NCBI RefSeq assembly: GCF_003206695.1
Contig: NZ_PZJN01000003.1
Span: forward strand, 517,323-581,322
Direction: 5' to 3'
Length of the DNA: 64,000 nucleotides
From: Salinicola halophyticus
GTDB lineage: Bacteria > Pseudomonadota > Gammaproteobacteria > Pseudomonadales > Halomonadaceae
Part shown: piece after piece, positions 8,161 to 17,570 of the stretch
Numbering within the stretch: the first letter of the stretch is position 1
How the letters are laid out: each line of letters opens with the position of its first letter
The notes under the pieces: model-generated
Told to the model about the DNA's origin: nothing
What the model saw: the letters and a program-made list of their open reading frames with translations, nothing else
The model's database searches: none
Made by a program: the position numbers and the translations under genes

Positions 8161-11100
8161 ATGAAAAGAATGCTCATCAATGCGACACAGCCGGAAGAGC
8201 TGCGTGTCGCACTCGTCGAAGGACAACGCCTTTACGATCTGGACATCGAATCCGGTGCTCGGGAACAGAAAAAGGCCAACATCTACCGGGGCAAGATCAC
8301 CCGGGTCGAACCCAGCCTCGAAGCCGCTTTCGTCGACTTCGGTGCCGAGCGTCACGGTTTTCTGCCGCTCAAGGAAATCTCCCGCGAATACTTCTCCAAG
8401 GATCCGTCAGGTCGACCGAACATCAAGGAAGTCCTGAAGGAAGGCCAGGAAGTCATCGTCCAGGTGGACAAAGAAGAGCGCGGCAACAAGGGCGCGGCGC
8501 TGACCACCTTCGTCAGCCTGGCCGGGCGCTTTCTGGTACTGATGCCCAACAACCCTCGTGCGGGCGGTATCTCTCGCCGCATCGAAGGTGAAGAGCGCAG
8601 CCAGCTCAAGGAAGCCATGGGTCAATTGACCCTGCCCGACAAGATGGGCGTGATCGTGCGCACCGCGGGTATCGGCCGCTCGCCGGAAGAACTGCAGTGG
8701 GATCTCGACTACCTCGTGCAGGTGTGGGAAGCGATCACCACCGAAGCGGTCAAGCGCCCTGCCCCGTTTTTGATCTATCGTGAGTCCAACGTCATCATTC
8801 GCGCCATGCGCGATTACCTGCGTCAGGACATCGGCGAAGTCCTGATCGACAGCAAGGACGTGCACGAGGAGGCCCTGAGCTTCATCCGCCAGGTGATGCC
8901 TTCCTACCAGCAGAAGATCAAGCTCTACACTGACGATGTACCGCTGTTCTCGCGTTTTCAGATCGAGTCCCAGATCGAGACGGCGTACCAGCGTGAGGTC
9001 AAGCTGCCCTCCGGCGGCTCGGTGGTCATCGACCACACCGAAGCTCTGGTTTCGATCGACATCAACTCGGCACGTGCCACCCGCGGCGCCGATATCGAAG
9101 AGACCGCGCTGCAGACCAATCTGGAAGCGGCCGACGAGATCGCCCGCCAGCTGCGTCTGCGCGACATCGGCGGGCTGGTGGTCATCGACTTCATCGACAT
9201 GTCACCGGCGCGCAATCAGCGCGATGTCGAGAATCGGGTGCGCGATGCGCTCAAGCTCGATCGCGCTCGCGTCCAGATCGGTCGAATCTCCCGTTTCGGT
9301 CTGATGGAAATGTCGCGCCAGCGTCTGCGCCCTTCTCTCGGCGAAACCAGCGGTGTCGTCTGCCCGCGCTGTGACGGCCAGGGCACCATTCGCGACGTGC
9401 GCTCGATCGCTCTGTCGATCCTGCGCCTGATCGAAGAAGAGGCGATGAAGGAACGCAGCGCCCAGATTCGCGCCATTCTGCCGGTACCGGTGGCGACCTA
9501 TCTGCTCAATGAAAAGCGCAACGTGCTCTCCGACGTCGAGCGTCGCCAGGGTGTCAAGGTGCTGCTGCTGCCGAACCCCGAAATGGATACGCCGCACTAC
9601 GAGGTGCTGCGCTTCCGCGACGACCATGTCTCCGAAGATGGCGACGAAATCAAGTCGAGTTTCGAGATCTCCGTCGACAGCGAGTTGCTCAAGGAACCGG
9701 AGACGACGCTCGCCAAACCGATCCAGCGCACCCAGGCCGCCGTACAGACCGTTCAGCACACGGCCCCCGCGCCGGACTCGCTGCATCAGGAACCTGAAAA
9801 ACCCGCGCCGGCGCCCGCGGCAGAACCCAGCTCCAGCACTGGTTCCGGTCAGACGCGTCAGCCCGGCCAGGCCAATTCGTCCAGCGCCAAGCCGGCGACA
9901 CCCGCCGCAGCTCAGCAGTCCCATGCCAACGGCGGACTGATGCAGCTCTTCCGAGGGCTGTTCGGACGCCGGCGGGCCGATGAAGAAGTGCCGCAGCCGA
10001 GCACGACGCCCAGCCAACGTGGTCAAGACAGTGGCAACGGCAATTCGTCGGCAGGTGAATCCCGCAACGGCAATGGCGGGGGCAACGGTTCCGGCAACTC
10101 GCGTTCGTCACGCTCCTCGTCTCAGCGCAACAGTCAGCGTAGCGACGCCGGCGCCAAGCGTAACGATGGCAACGCGCGTTCCGCGGACAGCAATGCGCGT
10201 AATGACGGCGGCCCGCGTAACGGCAGCGACAGCAGTTCTCGCGGCGACAGCGGTTCTCGCGGCGATAACAATTCGCGAGGCGATAACGGCAACCGTCAGG
10301 GCAATAATCGTCGCCGTCGAGGCCAGGATGATCGTCAGAACGGCAGTGATTCGCGTGGCGACAATCGTCAGAGCCAGAACCGTCAGCCGCGTCAGGACAA
10401 TCGTAACGGCAAGGCGGACAAGGCCGGGAATGACGCCAGTCAGGAACCGACCAAATCTGACAGCGGTAGCCAGCCCGGCAATAACAAGCCGTCACGTTCC
10501 GACGCTGCCGACACGCCGTCCGTAGCCAAAGAGACCGTCGCGGCCCAAAGCGCTTCGAACGAGAGTGCTTCGAAAGAGAACGTCGACAGCAAGCCGAAGC
10601 GCACGCGCAACAATCCACGCAACCGCTCACGCAAGCACGCCCTGAACCCGAAGGCAGCCGAAGAGCAGCAGCGGCTGCAGACGGCGACAGCCCAGGAAAC
10701 GGACGCAGCGACACCGGCTATCGATGCTGATGCCGATAGCGTAATGACCGCCCCTCAGACTGGCGAAAGCACCAAGCCCTCCGAGACCGGATCGGTTGAT
10801 ACGCCAGCGACCGCAGCCAAGCCGTCTGAAACCAAGCCGTCCGAAGCCAAGCAGTCCGAAACCAAGCGGTCTGAAGCGAAGCCGACGGAAGCCGGGGCCT
10901 CCGAGACCAGCGGCTCTGAAGTCAAAGCCGCCGAGGCAAAAGCGAGCAAAGCGAAGGTGGACAAGGCCGAGACGGCGCCAAAGAAGGCGGCGCAGGACAA
11001 GCCGACTTCAACGCCTGCAACGGCGACCGACGATAGCGTCAAAAAGCCTGATGTACCGTCTACTCCGTCTCAGGACGATAGAAGCGACCGTCAGACCGAC

Positions 11101-11778
11101 GTGGACAGCGCGGCGCCTGCTGCCGCGGACGTGGCTCAATCGACGCCGAAACCGGCCGAACCATCGGTCGAGGAAAGCCAGGTCGTCGAAGCGACCGCCG
11201 CGTCTGCCGAGCGTCCCGCCGAAGCGCCAGTCAGCGAGTCCTCGATCAACGAGACGCCGGTCAGCGATGAGGCGACGCCGAGCGCCACGCCCGCCGCCGC
11301 TTCGTCATCGGTGAAGGCGTCACCAGCTGAAGTCTCCAGCGACGAAACGTTGGCCGCTGACCAGGCATCGTCGCCCGCCGCCGGTATCGCCTTTTCGCCG
11401 ACGACCGACAAGCCGTCTGCCACGCAGGATGCCAAGATCGAGCCGATGGCGGAGAGCGTAACGCCGGAAGCGACGCCTGCCCCGCAGACCGAGGTCGCAC
11501 CGAAGACGGAGCACGCGACGGCCGAGCAGACTCGCCCAAGCGACGTCAGTGAGCATTCGCCGGAACTCGCCAGCGTCGAGTCCAGCGACAAGACATCGGC
11601 AGTGCCGACGTCGGAAGCGCAGAAGGTCGATTCGACGGCCGAGTCAACGACGGAGTCAACGAGCCAGGCCACGACCACCACTGCCGAAAGCGATGGTGAG
11701 CCGAGCCGGCCACGGCGTCGGGCTCACAACGACCCGCGTGAAAAGCGTCGTCGTGAAGGCGGTCAGAGCGACAGCTGA
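8161..11778 (+). CDS. rne: Ribonuclease E
   Basis: RNase E is the essential endonuclease that starts mRNA decay and processes stable RNAs, and it scaffolds the degradosome at the membrane. The 1205-residue product has the S1 domain (about 35-120), the 5'-sensor/RNase H-like region, catalytic Asp300 and Asp343 in the DNase I-like domain, and the zinc link CPRC at 401-404. An amphipathic membrane-anchor-like segment, [15 protein letters not shown], lies near 591. The rest is a long disordered tail: Arg/Asn/Gly/Ser/Asp-rich to about 760, then Ala/Glu/Ser/Thr-rich, ending [12 protein letters not shown]. The tail is longer than in E. coli (1061 aa total) and carries tandem repeats. A terminator follows. 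Confidence 0.97.
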   Translation: MKRMLINATQPEELRVALVEGQRLYDLDIESGAREQKKANIYRGKITRVEPSLEAAFVDFGAERHGFLPLKEISREYFSKDPSGRPNIKEVLKEGQEVIVQVDKEERGNKGAALTTFVSLAGRFLVLMPNNPRAGGISRRIEGEERSQLKEAMGQLTLPDKMGVIVRTAGIGRSPEELQWDLDYLVQVWEAITTEAVKRPAPFLIYRESNVIIRAMRDYLRQDIGEVLIDSKDVHEEALSFIRQVMPSYQQKIKLYTDDVPLFSRFQIESQIETAYQREVKLPSGGSVVIDHTEALVSIDINSARATRGADIEETALQTNLEAADEIARQLRLRDIGGLVVIDFIDMSPARNQRDVENRVRDALKLDRARVQIGRISRFGLMEMSRQRLRPSLGETSGVVCPRCDGQGTIRDVRSIALSILRLIEEEAMKERSAQIRAILPVPVATYLLNEKRNVLSDVERRQGVKVLLLPNPEMDTPHYEVLRFRDDHVSEDGDEIKSSFEISVDSELLKEPETTLAKPIQRTQAAVQTVQHTAPAPDSLHQEPEKPAPAPAAEPSSSTGSGQTRQPGQANSSSAKPATPAAAQQSHANGGLMQLFRGLFGRRRADEEVPQPSTTPSQRGQDSGNGNSSAGESRNGNGGGNGSGNSRSSRSSSQRNSQRSDAGAKRNDGNARSADSNARNDGGPRNGSDSSSRGDSGSRGDNNSRGDNGNRQGNNRRRRGQDDRQNGSDSRGDNRQSQNRQPRQDNRNGKADKAGNDASQEPTKSDSGSQPGNNKPSRSDAADTPSVAKETVAAQSASNESASKENVDSKPKRTRNNPRNRSRKHALNPKAAEEQQRLQTATAQETDAATPAIDADADSVMTAPQTGESTKPSETGSVDTPATAAKPSETKPSEAKQSETKRSEAKPTEAGASETSGSEVKAAEAKASKAKVDKAETAPKKAAQDKPTSTPATATDDSVKKPDVPSTPSQDDRSDRQTDVDSAAPAAADVAQSTPKPAEPSVEESQVVEATAASAERPAEAPVSESSINETPVSDEATPSATPAAASSSVKASPAEVSSDETLAADQASSPAAGIAFSPTTDKPSATQDAKIEPMAESVTPEATPAPQTEVAPKTEHATAEQTRPSDVSEHSPELASVESSDKTSAVPTSEAQKVDSTAESTTESTSQATTTTAESDGEPSRPRRRAHNDPREKRRREGGQSDS
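10819..10893 (+). repeat. Five 15-bp tandem repeats inside rne
   Basis: Five in-frame units encode [20 protein letters not shown] and KPTEA in the disordered RNase E tail. The DNA copies are close but not identical. Upstream, around 10225-10290, the coding sequence also repeats SRGD. Such repeats expand and contract by slippage and are probably free of tight structural constraint. Confidence 0.85.
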
Positions 11779-11804
11779 TCGGCCGACGCGACGCCCCGCA
11801 AACG

Positions 11805-11835
11805 AAAAAGCCCAGACAGTTGTCTGGGCTTTTTC
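11805..11835 (+). terminator. Rho-independent terminator of rne
   Basis: A 27-nt downstream of the rne stop an inverted repeat (AAAAGCCCAGACA with its complement, 2-nt core) is followed by TTTTT. The A-run on the other side means it could also act on the minus strand after murB. The remaining spacer to 12016 shows nothing further except two copies of TTCGATCCAC (11905 and 11941). Confidence 0.85.
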
Positions 11836-12016
11836 TTGTCTACTGATTTGGCTGCTGGCTCTTGGTTAACGGCTCTGGTTGCCGTTTCGGGTTACTAGCG
11901 CCGATTCGATCCACTGCCCTAGGCGGTTTGCCCTTGACGGTTCGATCCACCGTTAAGTTTGACCAACGGTTCGCCACTGTCGGCTGACTATTCGTGGTCT
12001 GGAATCGAATCAGCCG

Positions 12017-13090
12017 CTATCCATCCGACGCATCGCTCTTTGAAGTGTCGATGCCAGGTGCCTCGACACAACGAGGTTCGCGCTCGAGCACCACGCCGAA
12101 ACGCGCCTGGACGGCAGCGACCAGCGTGTCAGCGAATGCCAGCAACCCTTCCAGCGTCCCGCCTCCGAAGTGAACCAGCACCAGAGCCTGACGATCATGT
12201 ACGCCGAAGGCCCCCTCACGGTGCCCTTTCAGCCCGCACTGATCGATCAGCCAGCCGGCGGCCAGTTTGACCTGCCCACCGGGCTGCGGATAGTGCGGCA
12301 TGGACGGCGACTGCTGCATTAACCGCGCAGCGACCGCCGCGGTGACCAGCGGATTCTTGAAGAAGCTGCCCGCGTTGGGAGTCCAAATCGGATCGGGAAG
12401 TTTCTCCCGGCGGATGGCGCAGACCGCCTCGAACACCTCCCGCGCACTCGGCGAAGCCGACACGCGCTCCCGCAGGATTCCGTAATCGAGCTGCGGACGC
12501 GGGCGCGTCGACAGCGTCAGTCCCAGCCGCGTGATGACGACCTGATCGGCCAATTCCCGTTTGAATACGCTGTCGCGGTAACCCAGAGCGCAGGCGTCTC
12601 GATCCAGCCGCTGCACACGGGCATCACGCCGATCCACCAGCTCGACCCAGTCGATCACGTCGGCCAGTTCGACGCCGTACGCACCGATGTTCTGGATCGG
12701 AGCGGCACCGGCCAGACCGGGGATCAGCGCCAGATTCTCGATTCCCCACAGTTCACGCGCAACGCAGGCCTCGACCAGCGCATGCCAGCCGACGCCGGCT
12801 CCGACCTCCACGTGGACCGTGTCGCCGCGCCCCTGGCGAAACGTCACACCCTCGATATCCGCCCGCAACGTGAGTCCCCCGACCGTCGGCGGCAACAGCA
12901 GGTTGCTGCCGCCTCCCAGCACCGTGATCGGCCAGCCGCTTGCATTGGCCAGTTTCAACCCGTCGACGACATCCGATTCGGAGCGGGCGTGCCAGAAGCG
13001 CTCCGCCCGGCTGGGCAACGCCAGCGTATTGGCATGGGAGAGATCACGATCGATCTCGACCCCGCCAGCCACGTCCAGCCCTGTCGACAT
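12017..13090 (-). CDS. murB: UDP-N-acetylenolpyruvoylglucosamine reductase MurB
   Basis: MurB is a cytoplasmic FAD enzyme that uses NADPH to make UDP-N-acetylmuramate, the second committed peptidoglycan step. The 357-residue protein is the long type I form. It has the FAD-binding VLGGGSNLLL stretch, the LIPGLAGAAPIQNIGAYG block, the type I loop around YRDSVFK, and GSFFKNP with the proton-donating Ser. Its ATG overlaps the stop of the phosphatase gene as ATGA, so the Trm112-kdsB-ptp-murB genes are translationally coupled. It is the last gene of that run. Confidence 0.96.
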   Translation of the reverse strand: MSTGLDVAGGVEIDRDLSHANTLALPSRAERFWHARSESDVVDGLKLANASGWPITVLGGGSNLLLPPTVGGLTLRADIEGVTFRQGRGDTVHVEVGAGVGWHALVEACVARELWGIENLALIPGLAGAAPIQNIGAYGVELADVIDWVELVDRRDARVQRLDRDACALGYRDSVFKRELADQVVITRLGLTLSTRPRPQLDYGILRERVSASPSAREVFEAVCAIRREKLPDPIWTPNAGSFFKNPLVTAAVAARLMQQSPSMPHYPQPGGQVKLAAGWLIDQCGLKGHREGAFGVHDRQALVLVHFGGGTLEGLLAFADTLVAAVQARFGVVLEREPRCVEAPGIDTSKSDASDG

Positions 13091-13584
13091 CAGGTCATGC
13101 CCAGACGTTGCCGCAACGAGACCAGCAGCCCTTCCACCCCGAGCTCCAGCTGATCCAGCACTTGCTGGAAGCCCGCCTCGCCGCCGAAATAGGGATCCGG
13201 CACATCCTGACCCGGCTGGCCGGCATAGTGAAGCAGGCGGGCCACCTGCGCACGACTGCCGGCCGGTTCCCGATCGAGTACCCGCTCGAGATTGTCGGCA
13301 TCCATCACCAGAATCTCGTCGAAATAGGTGAAGTCCTCGAGGGCCAGCTGGCGCCCGCGCAGTCCGCCAAGATCGACACCTCGATCGGCGGCGGCCTGGA
13401 TGGCGCGACTGTCCGGGGGAGCGCCGACGTGCCAGTCGCCCGTTCCACAGGAGTCGACCTCAACGCGATCCGCGAGCCCCGCCTCATCGAGACGCTTTCT
13501 CAGCATGCCTTCCGCCGTCGGTGAGCGGCAGATGTTGCCCATGCACACGAACAGAATTCGCCATTCGAATCGCGACTGATTCAT
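13090..13584 (-). CDS. Low-molecular-weight protein-tyrosine phosphatase
   Basis: The 164-residue product has the C(X)5R phosphate loop with Cys14 and Arg20 in [14 protein letters not shown], and the general-acid Asp in VPDPYFGG near residue 130. Relatives dephosphorylate tyrosine on proteins, often tyrosine kinases controlling polysaccharide export. No partner kinase is encoded here. The start ATG overlaps the kdsB stop as ATGA and the stop overlaps murB in the same way. Placement between kdsB and murB is conserved in Pseudomonas and hints at an envelope role, but the substrate is unknown. Confidence 0.93.
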   Translation of the reverse strand: MNQSRFEWRILFVCMGNICRSPTAEGMLRKRLDEAGLADRVEVDSCGTGDWHVGAPPDSRAIQAAADRGVDLGGLRGRQLALEDFTYFDEILVMDADNLERVLDREPAGSRAQVARLLHYAGQPGQDVPDPYFGGEAGFQQVLDQLELGVEGLLVSLRQRLGMT

Positions 13585-14354
13585 GCCTCGCTCCGCTGTA
13601 GAAAATGTCGGCGTACGCGTTCCAGGTCCTCCAACGTGTCGACGCCGCCAGGCAGCGACGAGGAGACGGTCGCCACCTGAATGCGATGGCCGTGCTGAAG
13701 CGCCCGTAGCTGCTCGAGCTGTTCGAGCTGCTCGAGCGGGGCCGGCAGCCAGCTGACGTAGTCGGCCAGAAATCCGACGCGATAGGCGTAAAGGCCGATA
13801 TGGCGTAGCCACGCATCGGTCTCGAGCAGGGTCGGCGGCTGCGTTTTCCAGGCATTGCGATCCCACGGGATCGGCGCCCGCGAGAAATAGAGCGCGCGCC
13901 CCGTCAGGTCGGTAACGACCTTGACCACGTTGGGATTGAACAGCGTATCGACATCATGGATCGGTTCAGCGAGCGTCGAAATGGAGGCCTGCGCATCGGA
14001 AGCCAGTCGCTCGGCCACGCGGTCGATCGCGCTGGCGGGCAGCAGTGGCTCGTCACCCTGGACATTGACCACGATGGTCTCCGCCGCCAGCTGCAACGCT
14101 TCGGCGACTTCAGCCAGCCGATCGGTGCCGGAGGGGTGATCGCTACGCGTCATCACCACTTCAGCCCCAAAAGCCTGAGCGGCGCGTTCGATCCGGACGT
14201 CGTCGGTGGCGATCACGATCCGGGACGCGCCACTTTCCTTGGCCCGCAGCCAGACATGCTGAACCATCGGCAAGCCATCGATCTCCATCAGCGGCTTGCC
14301 CGGAAGCCGGCTGGAGCCGTACCGAGCCGGAATCACGACGACGAAATCATTCAT
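13581..14354 (-). CDS. kdsB: 3-deoxy-manno-octulosonate cytidylyltransferase KdsB
   Basis: KdsB activates Kdo as CMP-Kdo for attachment to lipid A in the LPS inner core. The 257-residue protein opens [19 protein letters not shown], the nucleotide-binding signature, and has [13 protein letters not shown] and HIGLYAYR motifs typical of the family. A QLEQLEQL stretch near residue 210 comes from a 9-bp tandem repeat. Overlaps of 4 nt join it to the Trm112-like gene upstream and the phosphatase downstream. Confidence 0.96.
   Translation of the reverse strand: MNDFVVVIPARYGSSRLPGKPLMEIDGLPMVQHVWLRAKESGASRIVIATDDVRIERAAQAFGAEVVMTRSDHPSGTDRLAEVAEALQLAAETIVVNVQGDEPLLPASAIDRVAERLASDAQASISTLAEPIHDVDTLFNPNVVKVVTDLTGRALYFSRAPIPWDRNAWKTQPPTLLETDAWLRHIGLYAYRVGFLADYVSWLPAPLEQLEQLEQLRALQHGHRIQVATVSSSLPGGVDTLEDLERVRRHFLQRSEA
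13709..13735 (-). repeat. 9-bp tandem repeat inside kdsB
   Basis: Three units, GCTGCTCGA, GCTGTTCGA and GCTGCTCGA on the plus strand, encode the repeated Gln-Leu/Glu-Leu pattern in KdsB. The frame is kept. It may be a small slippage expansion in a surface loop or helix. Confidence 0.75.
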
Positions 14355-14551
14355 GGCGCCGGCGCTGCCTTGCCGAGTTTTTCCTCGGTGGGCATGACCC
14401 GAGCTTCGTTCTCCAGCATCACAGGGATACCGTCTCGAACCGGATAGGCCAGCCCGCTGACCGAGCTCTTGAGCTCCTTGCGCTCGCGATCGTAAGTCAG
14501 CTCGCTGTGACTGACCGGACAGATCAGCATCGCTATCAATTCCTTATCCAT
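14351..14551 (-). CDS. Trm112-family protein (YcaR-like)
   Basis: This 66-residue protein starts [18 protein letters not shown] and contains [18 protein letters not shown], the conserved core of the Trm112/YcaR family. Eukaryotic Trm112 activates methyltransferases; the bacterial role is not established. ATG 14551 is chosen over GTG 14557 because GAGGAG stands 8 nt upstream. It overlaps kdsB by 4 nt. The position next to kdsB and lpxK is widely conserved, which suggests a link to lipid A/LPS genes without proving one. Confidence 0.9.
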   Translation of the reverse strand: MDKELIAMLICPVSHSELTYDRERKELKSSVSGLAYPVRDGIPVMLENEARVMPTEEKLGKAAPAP

Positions 14552-14654
14552 GGCCACTTCTCCTCGACAATTCCTGTTTATGCCATTGATGCGTCCGATG
14601 AACCGACGCGACAGTCTGGCGCCATGATCGCGCCATCACCGCTGTTATTCTAGA

Positions 14655-14680
14655 GCAGAACGAAACCCGCGCAGAACGAA
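14655..14680. repeat. 10-bp direct repeat upstream of the Trm112-kdsB run
   Basis: GCAGAACGAA occurs at 14655-14664 and 14671-14680, a 16-bp period. On the minus strand the copies are followed by TAGAAT, a possible -10 box for the Trm112-kdsB-ptp-murB genes, with no good -35. A related pair, TTTCGTTCT twice at a 15-bp period, lies at 46190-46213. Confidence 0.5.
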
Positions 14681-14696
14681 GCCGGAGCGAGACGCC

Positions 14697-15716
14697 CTAC
14701 TGCGAGCGCGGCCTCCACTGCTCGACCCGCGCACGCCACCAATCGACGAACGCGGCTTCCGGCGACGCCTCGACATCCAGCACCCAGCAGCGGTCATCCG
14801 CGAAACCGGCACACTTCACCGCATCCTTGGCCGTCATGACCACGATCGTCGGCGCAGCAGGCAGATCGGTGGCCGAAAAACTGTGATGGTCGCCGAAGGC
14901 ATGCTCCGTATGAGGGATTCCCAAAGCATCGAGAGTGGTAAAAAAGCGTTGCGGGTGACCGATGCCGGCCACCGCCGCGACGGGGGTATCCAGCGCAAAA
15001 GGCGCCGAGTCGACGGGGTAGCGGGCACCACTGCTCAGGTGACGCCAGACCTTGGGCGAAATCGTCATCGTGAACCGCGGAACGCCTTTTGCATCGGCAG
15101 CCGACAGCGATTGGAACCCGCCGTTACCGATCAGCGCGTCGACCTCCGTCAGACGCTCAAGCGGCTCGCGCAGCGGCCCCCGCGGAAGACAGTGACGGTT
15201 TCCGAACCCTCGCTTCCCGTCGATCACCACCAGCTCCAGCGCCCTTCCCAGCGCGTAGTGCTGCAGGCCATCGTCGGCAATCAGGATATCGCAACGAGCA
15301 TGCTCGAGAAGCCAGCGCGCCGCTTGTGGGCGATCGGGATCGACGGCCACGGGTGCCCCGGTCTGCTGAGCCAGCATCAGCGGTTCGTCACCGCTCTGAA
15401 CGACCGGCGTCTCTGACGAGACCGACAGCGGATAGGCGCCGGCCCTGCCACCGTAGCCTCGCGACACGATGCCCGGCCGCCAGCCGTCCGCTTCGAGCCA
15501 GCGCACCAACCAGGCCACCAACGGTGATTTGCCCGTGCCGCCGACCGATAGATTGCCCACCACGACCACCGGTACCGACGGCTGCCATACCTCACGGCGG
15601 CCGGAGCGGTAGGCCTCGCGTCGTCGCGTTACCATACGGCGGTAAAGGGCCTCGAGCGGGCCGAGCAGACTCAGCCAGCGCGCCCCCCGATACCAGGCGC
15701 GCTCGATGGGCGTCAC
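14697..15716 (-). CDS. lpxK: Tetraacyldisaccharide 4'-kinase LpxK
   Basis: LpxK phosphorylates the 4' position of tetraacyldisaccharide 1-phosphate to give lipid IVA at the inner face of the cytoplasmic membrane. The 339-residue protein has an N-terminal membrane-associated helix, the P-loop GNLSVGGTGKSP near residue 55, SRGYGG, and the DDGLQHY motif with catalytic Asp residues. It starts with GTG overlapping the msbA stop as GTGA. The msbA-lpxK pairing is the standard lipid A arrangement. Confidence 0.96.
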   Translation of the reverse strand: MTPIERAWYRGARWLSLLGPLEALYRRMVTRRREAYRSGRREVWQPSVPVVVVGNLSVGGTGKSPLVAWLVRWLEADGWRPGIVSRGYGGRAGAYPLSVSSETPVVQSGDEPLMLAQQTGAPVAVDPDRPQAARWLLEHARCDILIADDGLQHYALGRALELVVIDGKRGFGNRHCLPRGPLREPLERLTEVDALIGNGGFQSLSAADAKGVPRFTMTISPKVWRHLSSGARYPVDSAPFALDTPVAAVAGIGHPQRFFTTLDALGIPHTEHAFGDHHSFSATDLPAAPTIVVMTAKDAVKCAGFADDRCWVLDVEASPEAAFVDWWRARVEQWRPRSQ

Positions 15717-17452
15717 GCCTGCTCCTGGAACTGCAGCTGATAGAGCGAGGCATAAGCGCCGCCCTTGGCCAGCAGCTCGGCGTGCGTGCCGTTCTCGATC
15801 AGATTACCCTGCTCCATGACCACGATGCGATCGGCGCGCTCGATGGTCGACAGCCGGTGAGCGATGACGAACGTGGTACGACCGCGGCACACGACCTCCA
15901 GCGCGCGTTGAATGTAACGCTCGGATTCGGTATCCAGCGCCGAGGTCGCCTCGTCCAGAATCAGCACCGGTGCATCCTTGAAGATGGCGCGAGCAATTGC
16001 CAGGCGCTGGCGCTGGCCGCCGGAGAGCATGACACCGTTATCGCCGACAACAGTGTCGTAGCCGTTCGGCAGCTGCTCGATGAACTCATGGGCGTAGGCC
16101 GCTCGCGCCGCGGACTCGACCTGTTCCCGGCCGGCCTCGGGCACGCCGTAGGCGATGTTGTCGGCGATGGTGGTGTTGAACAGCGTGACTTGCTGAGAGA
16201 CCAGCGCGATCTGCTGGCGCAACGGTGACAGCTGATACTCCTGAATATCGATATCATCGACCAGAATGCGGCCCGCGGTAGGCCGATAGAATCGCGGCAA
16301 AAGCCCCATCAGCGTCGACTTCCCGCTTCCCGAACGCCCCACGATGGCCACCATCTGCCCGGCCGGGACCTCGAGATCGATACCCTTGAGCACCTCGGGC
16401 TGGTCGTCGCCGTAGGCAAACCGCACATCTTCAAAGCGCACGCCCCCTGCCAGCCGCTGAGGCAGGCGCGTCCCTTCGTCGCGCTCCGTCGGCTGGCTCA
16501 GCAGACCGAACAGCTCCTGGGATGCCGACAGCCCTTTCTGGATGATGCTGTTGACGTCGGTTAGCGACCGGATTGGCTTGGCCATCAGCGATGCTGCGGT
16601 GATGAATGCCACGAATTCGCCTGGCGTCATCGCGTTCATCAGCTCCGGCGCCATCGCCAGCCACACGAGCCCGGCGAGTGCCAGTGCCACCAGCAGCTGG
16701 ATGATCGGCGTACTGGTCGCCTTGGTCATCGCCTCCTTGATGCTCTGCTCGCGGTTGTAGTTGCTCGCCGCCTCGAAGCGTTTCTTCTCGTACTCTTCCG
16801 CACCGTGAGTGCGCACCACTCGGTAGCCGCTCAGGGCCTCGGACGCGACATGCGTCACCTCGCCCATCGAGTTCTGAATGCGTCCGGAAATCTTGCGGAA
16901 GCGCTTGCTGGTGTAGCGCACTACCAGTCCGATCAGCGGCGTGACGCCCATGAAGATTAGTGTCAGCAGCCAGTTGGTCCAGAACAGATAGCCAATCAGG
17001 CCGATCACGAACAGGCCTTCTCGCAGGATGGTGGTCACCGCATTGGTGGCCGCTCCGGTGACCTGCTCGACGTGATAGGTCACTCGCGAAATCAGGTGTC
17101 CGCTGGAGTGCATGTCGAAGAATCGTCCCGGCATATGCAACATGTGATTGAAGACGTTGCAGCGCAGCCGGTGCACGACGTTTCGAGACACGTTGCTCAT
17201 GAAGTAAGTGCCAAGAAAGGTACCCACACCGCGGGCAGCGAACATCACGATCACGAACAGCGGCAAAAAAAGGCGAAACGAGGCGTCGGGATTCTGTATG
17301 CCGTCGATCAGCCGCTTCATCATCTCTGCCAATGCGGTGCTAGAGGCCGCATAGATCGCGTAGCCGACCACCGCCAGGGCGAATGAGCGCCACTCGACGC
17401 GGACGTATTCGAGAAGACGTCGATAGAGTTCCCAACTGGAAGCTTGTGACAC
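15713..17452 (-). CDS. msbA: Lipid A export ABC transporter MsbA
   Basis: MsbA flips core-lipid A across the inner membrane using ATP. The product is a half-transporter with six membrane helices in the first 320 residues and a C-terminal ATPase. The ATPase shows GRSGSGKST (Walker A), LSGGQRQR (signature), VLILDEATSALD (Walker B) and the switch His in IAHRLST. The GTG at 17452 is chosen because GGAG lies 5 nt upstream and it gives 579 residues, the normal length; an open frame 30 codons longer has no such support. Translation of lpxK is coupled to it. The gene lies 118 nt downstream of comEC. Confidence 0.95.
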   Translation of the reverse strand: MSQASSWELYRRLLEYVRVEWRSFALAVVGYAIYAASSTALAEMMKRLIDGIQNPDASFRLFLPLFVIVMFAARGVGTFLGTYFMSNVSRNVVHRLRCNVFNHMLHMPGRFFDMHSSGHLISRVTYHVEQVTGAATNAVTTILREGLFVIGLIGYLFWTNWLLTLIFMGVTPLIGLVVRYTSKRFRKISGRIQNSMGEVTHVASEALSGYRVVRTHGAEEYEKKRFEAASNYNREQSIKEAMTKATSTPIIQLLVALALAGLVWLAMAPELMNAMTPGEFVAFITAASLMAKPIRSLTDVNSIIQKGLSASQELFGLLSQPTERDEGTRLPQRLAGGVRFEDVRFAYGDDQPEVLKGIDLEVPAGQMVAIVGRSGSGKSTLMGLLPRFYRPTAGRILVDDIDIQEYQLSPLRQQIALVSQQVTLFNTTIADNIAYGVPEAGREQVESAARAAYAHEFIEQLPNGYDTVVGDNGVMLSGGQRQRLAIARAIFKDAPVLILDEATSALDTESERYIQRALEVVCRGRTTFVIAHRLSTIERADRIVVMEQGNLIENGTHAELLAKGGAYASLYQLQFQEQA

Positions 17453-17570
17453 GTTGACTCCGTTCGACTGGGAAAGACCGAGACCCGACGCGGGCGTAGC
17501 GACAGCCAGACAGCGCAAGGCCGGACGGACGCTCGCGGCCATGCGGTTCCGCCACGCGGCTCGGGCGCAT

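Noticed and set aside
7627-8355. 242-codon open frame on the minus strand in the rne leader
   Set aside because: It runs into the rne coding start on the opposite strand, has no ribosome-binding site and no family features; treated as chance.
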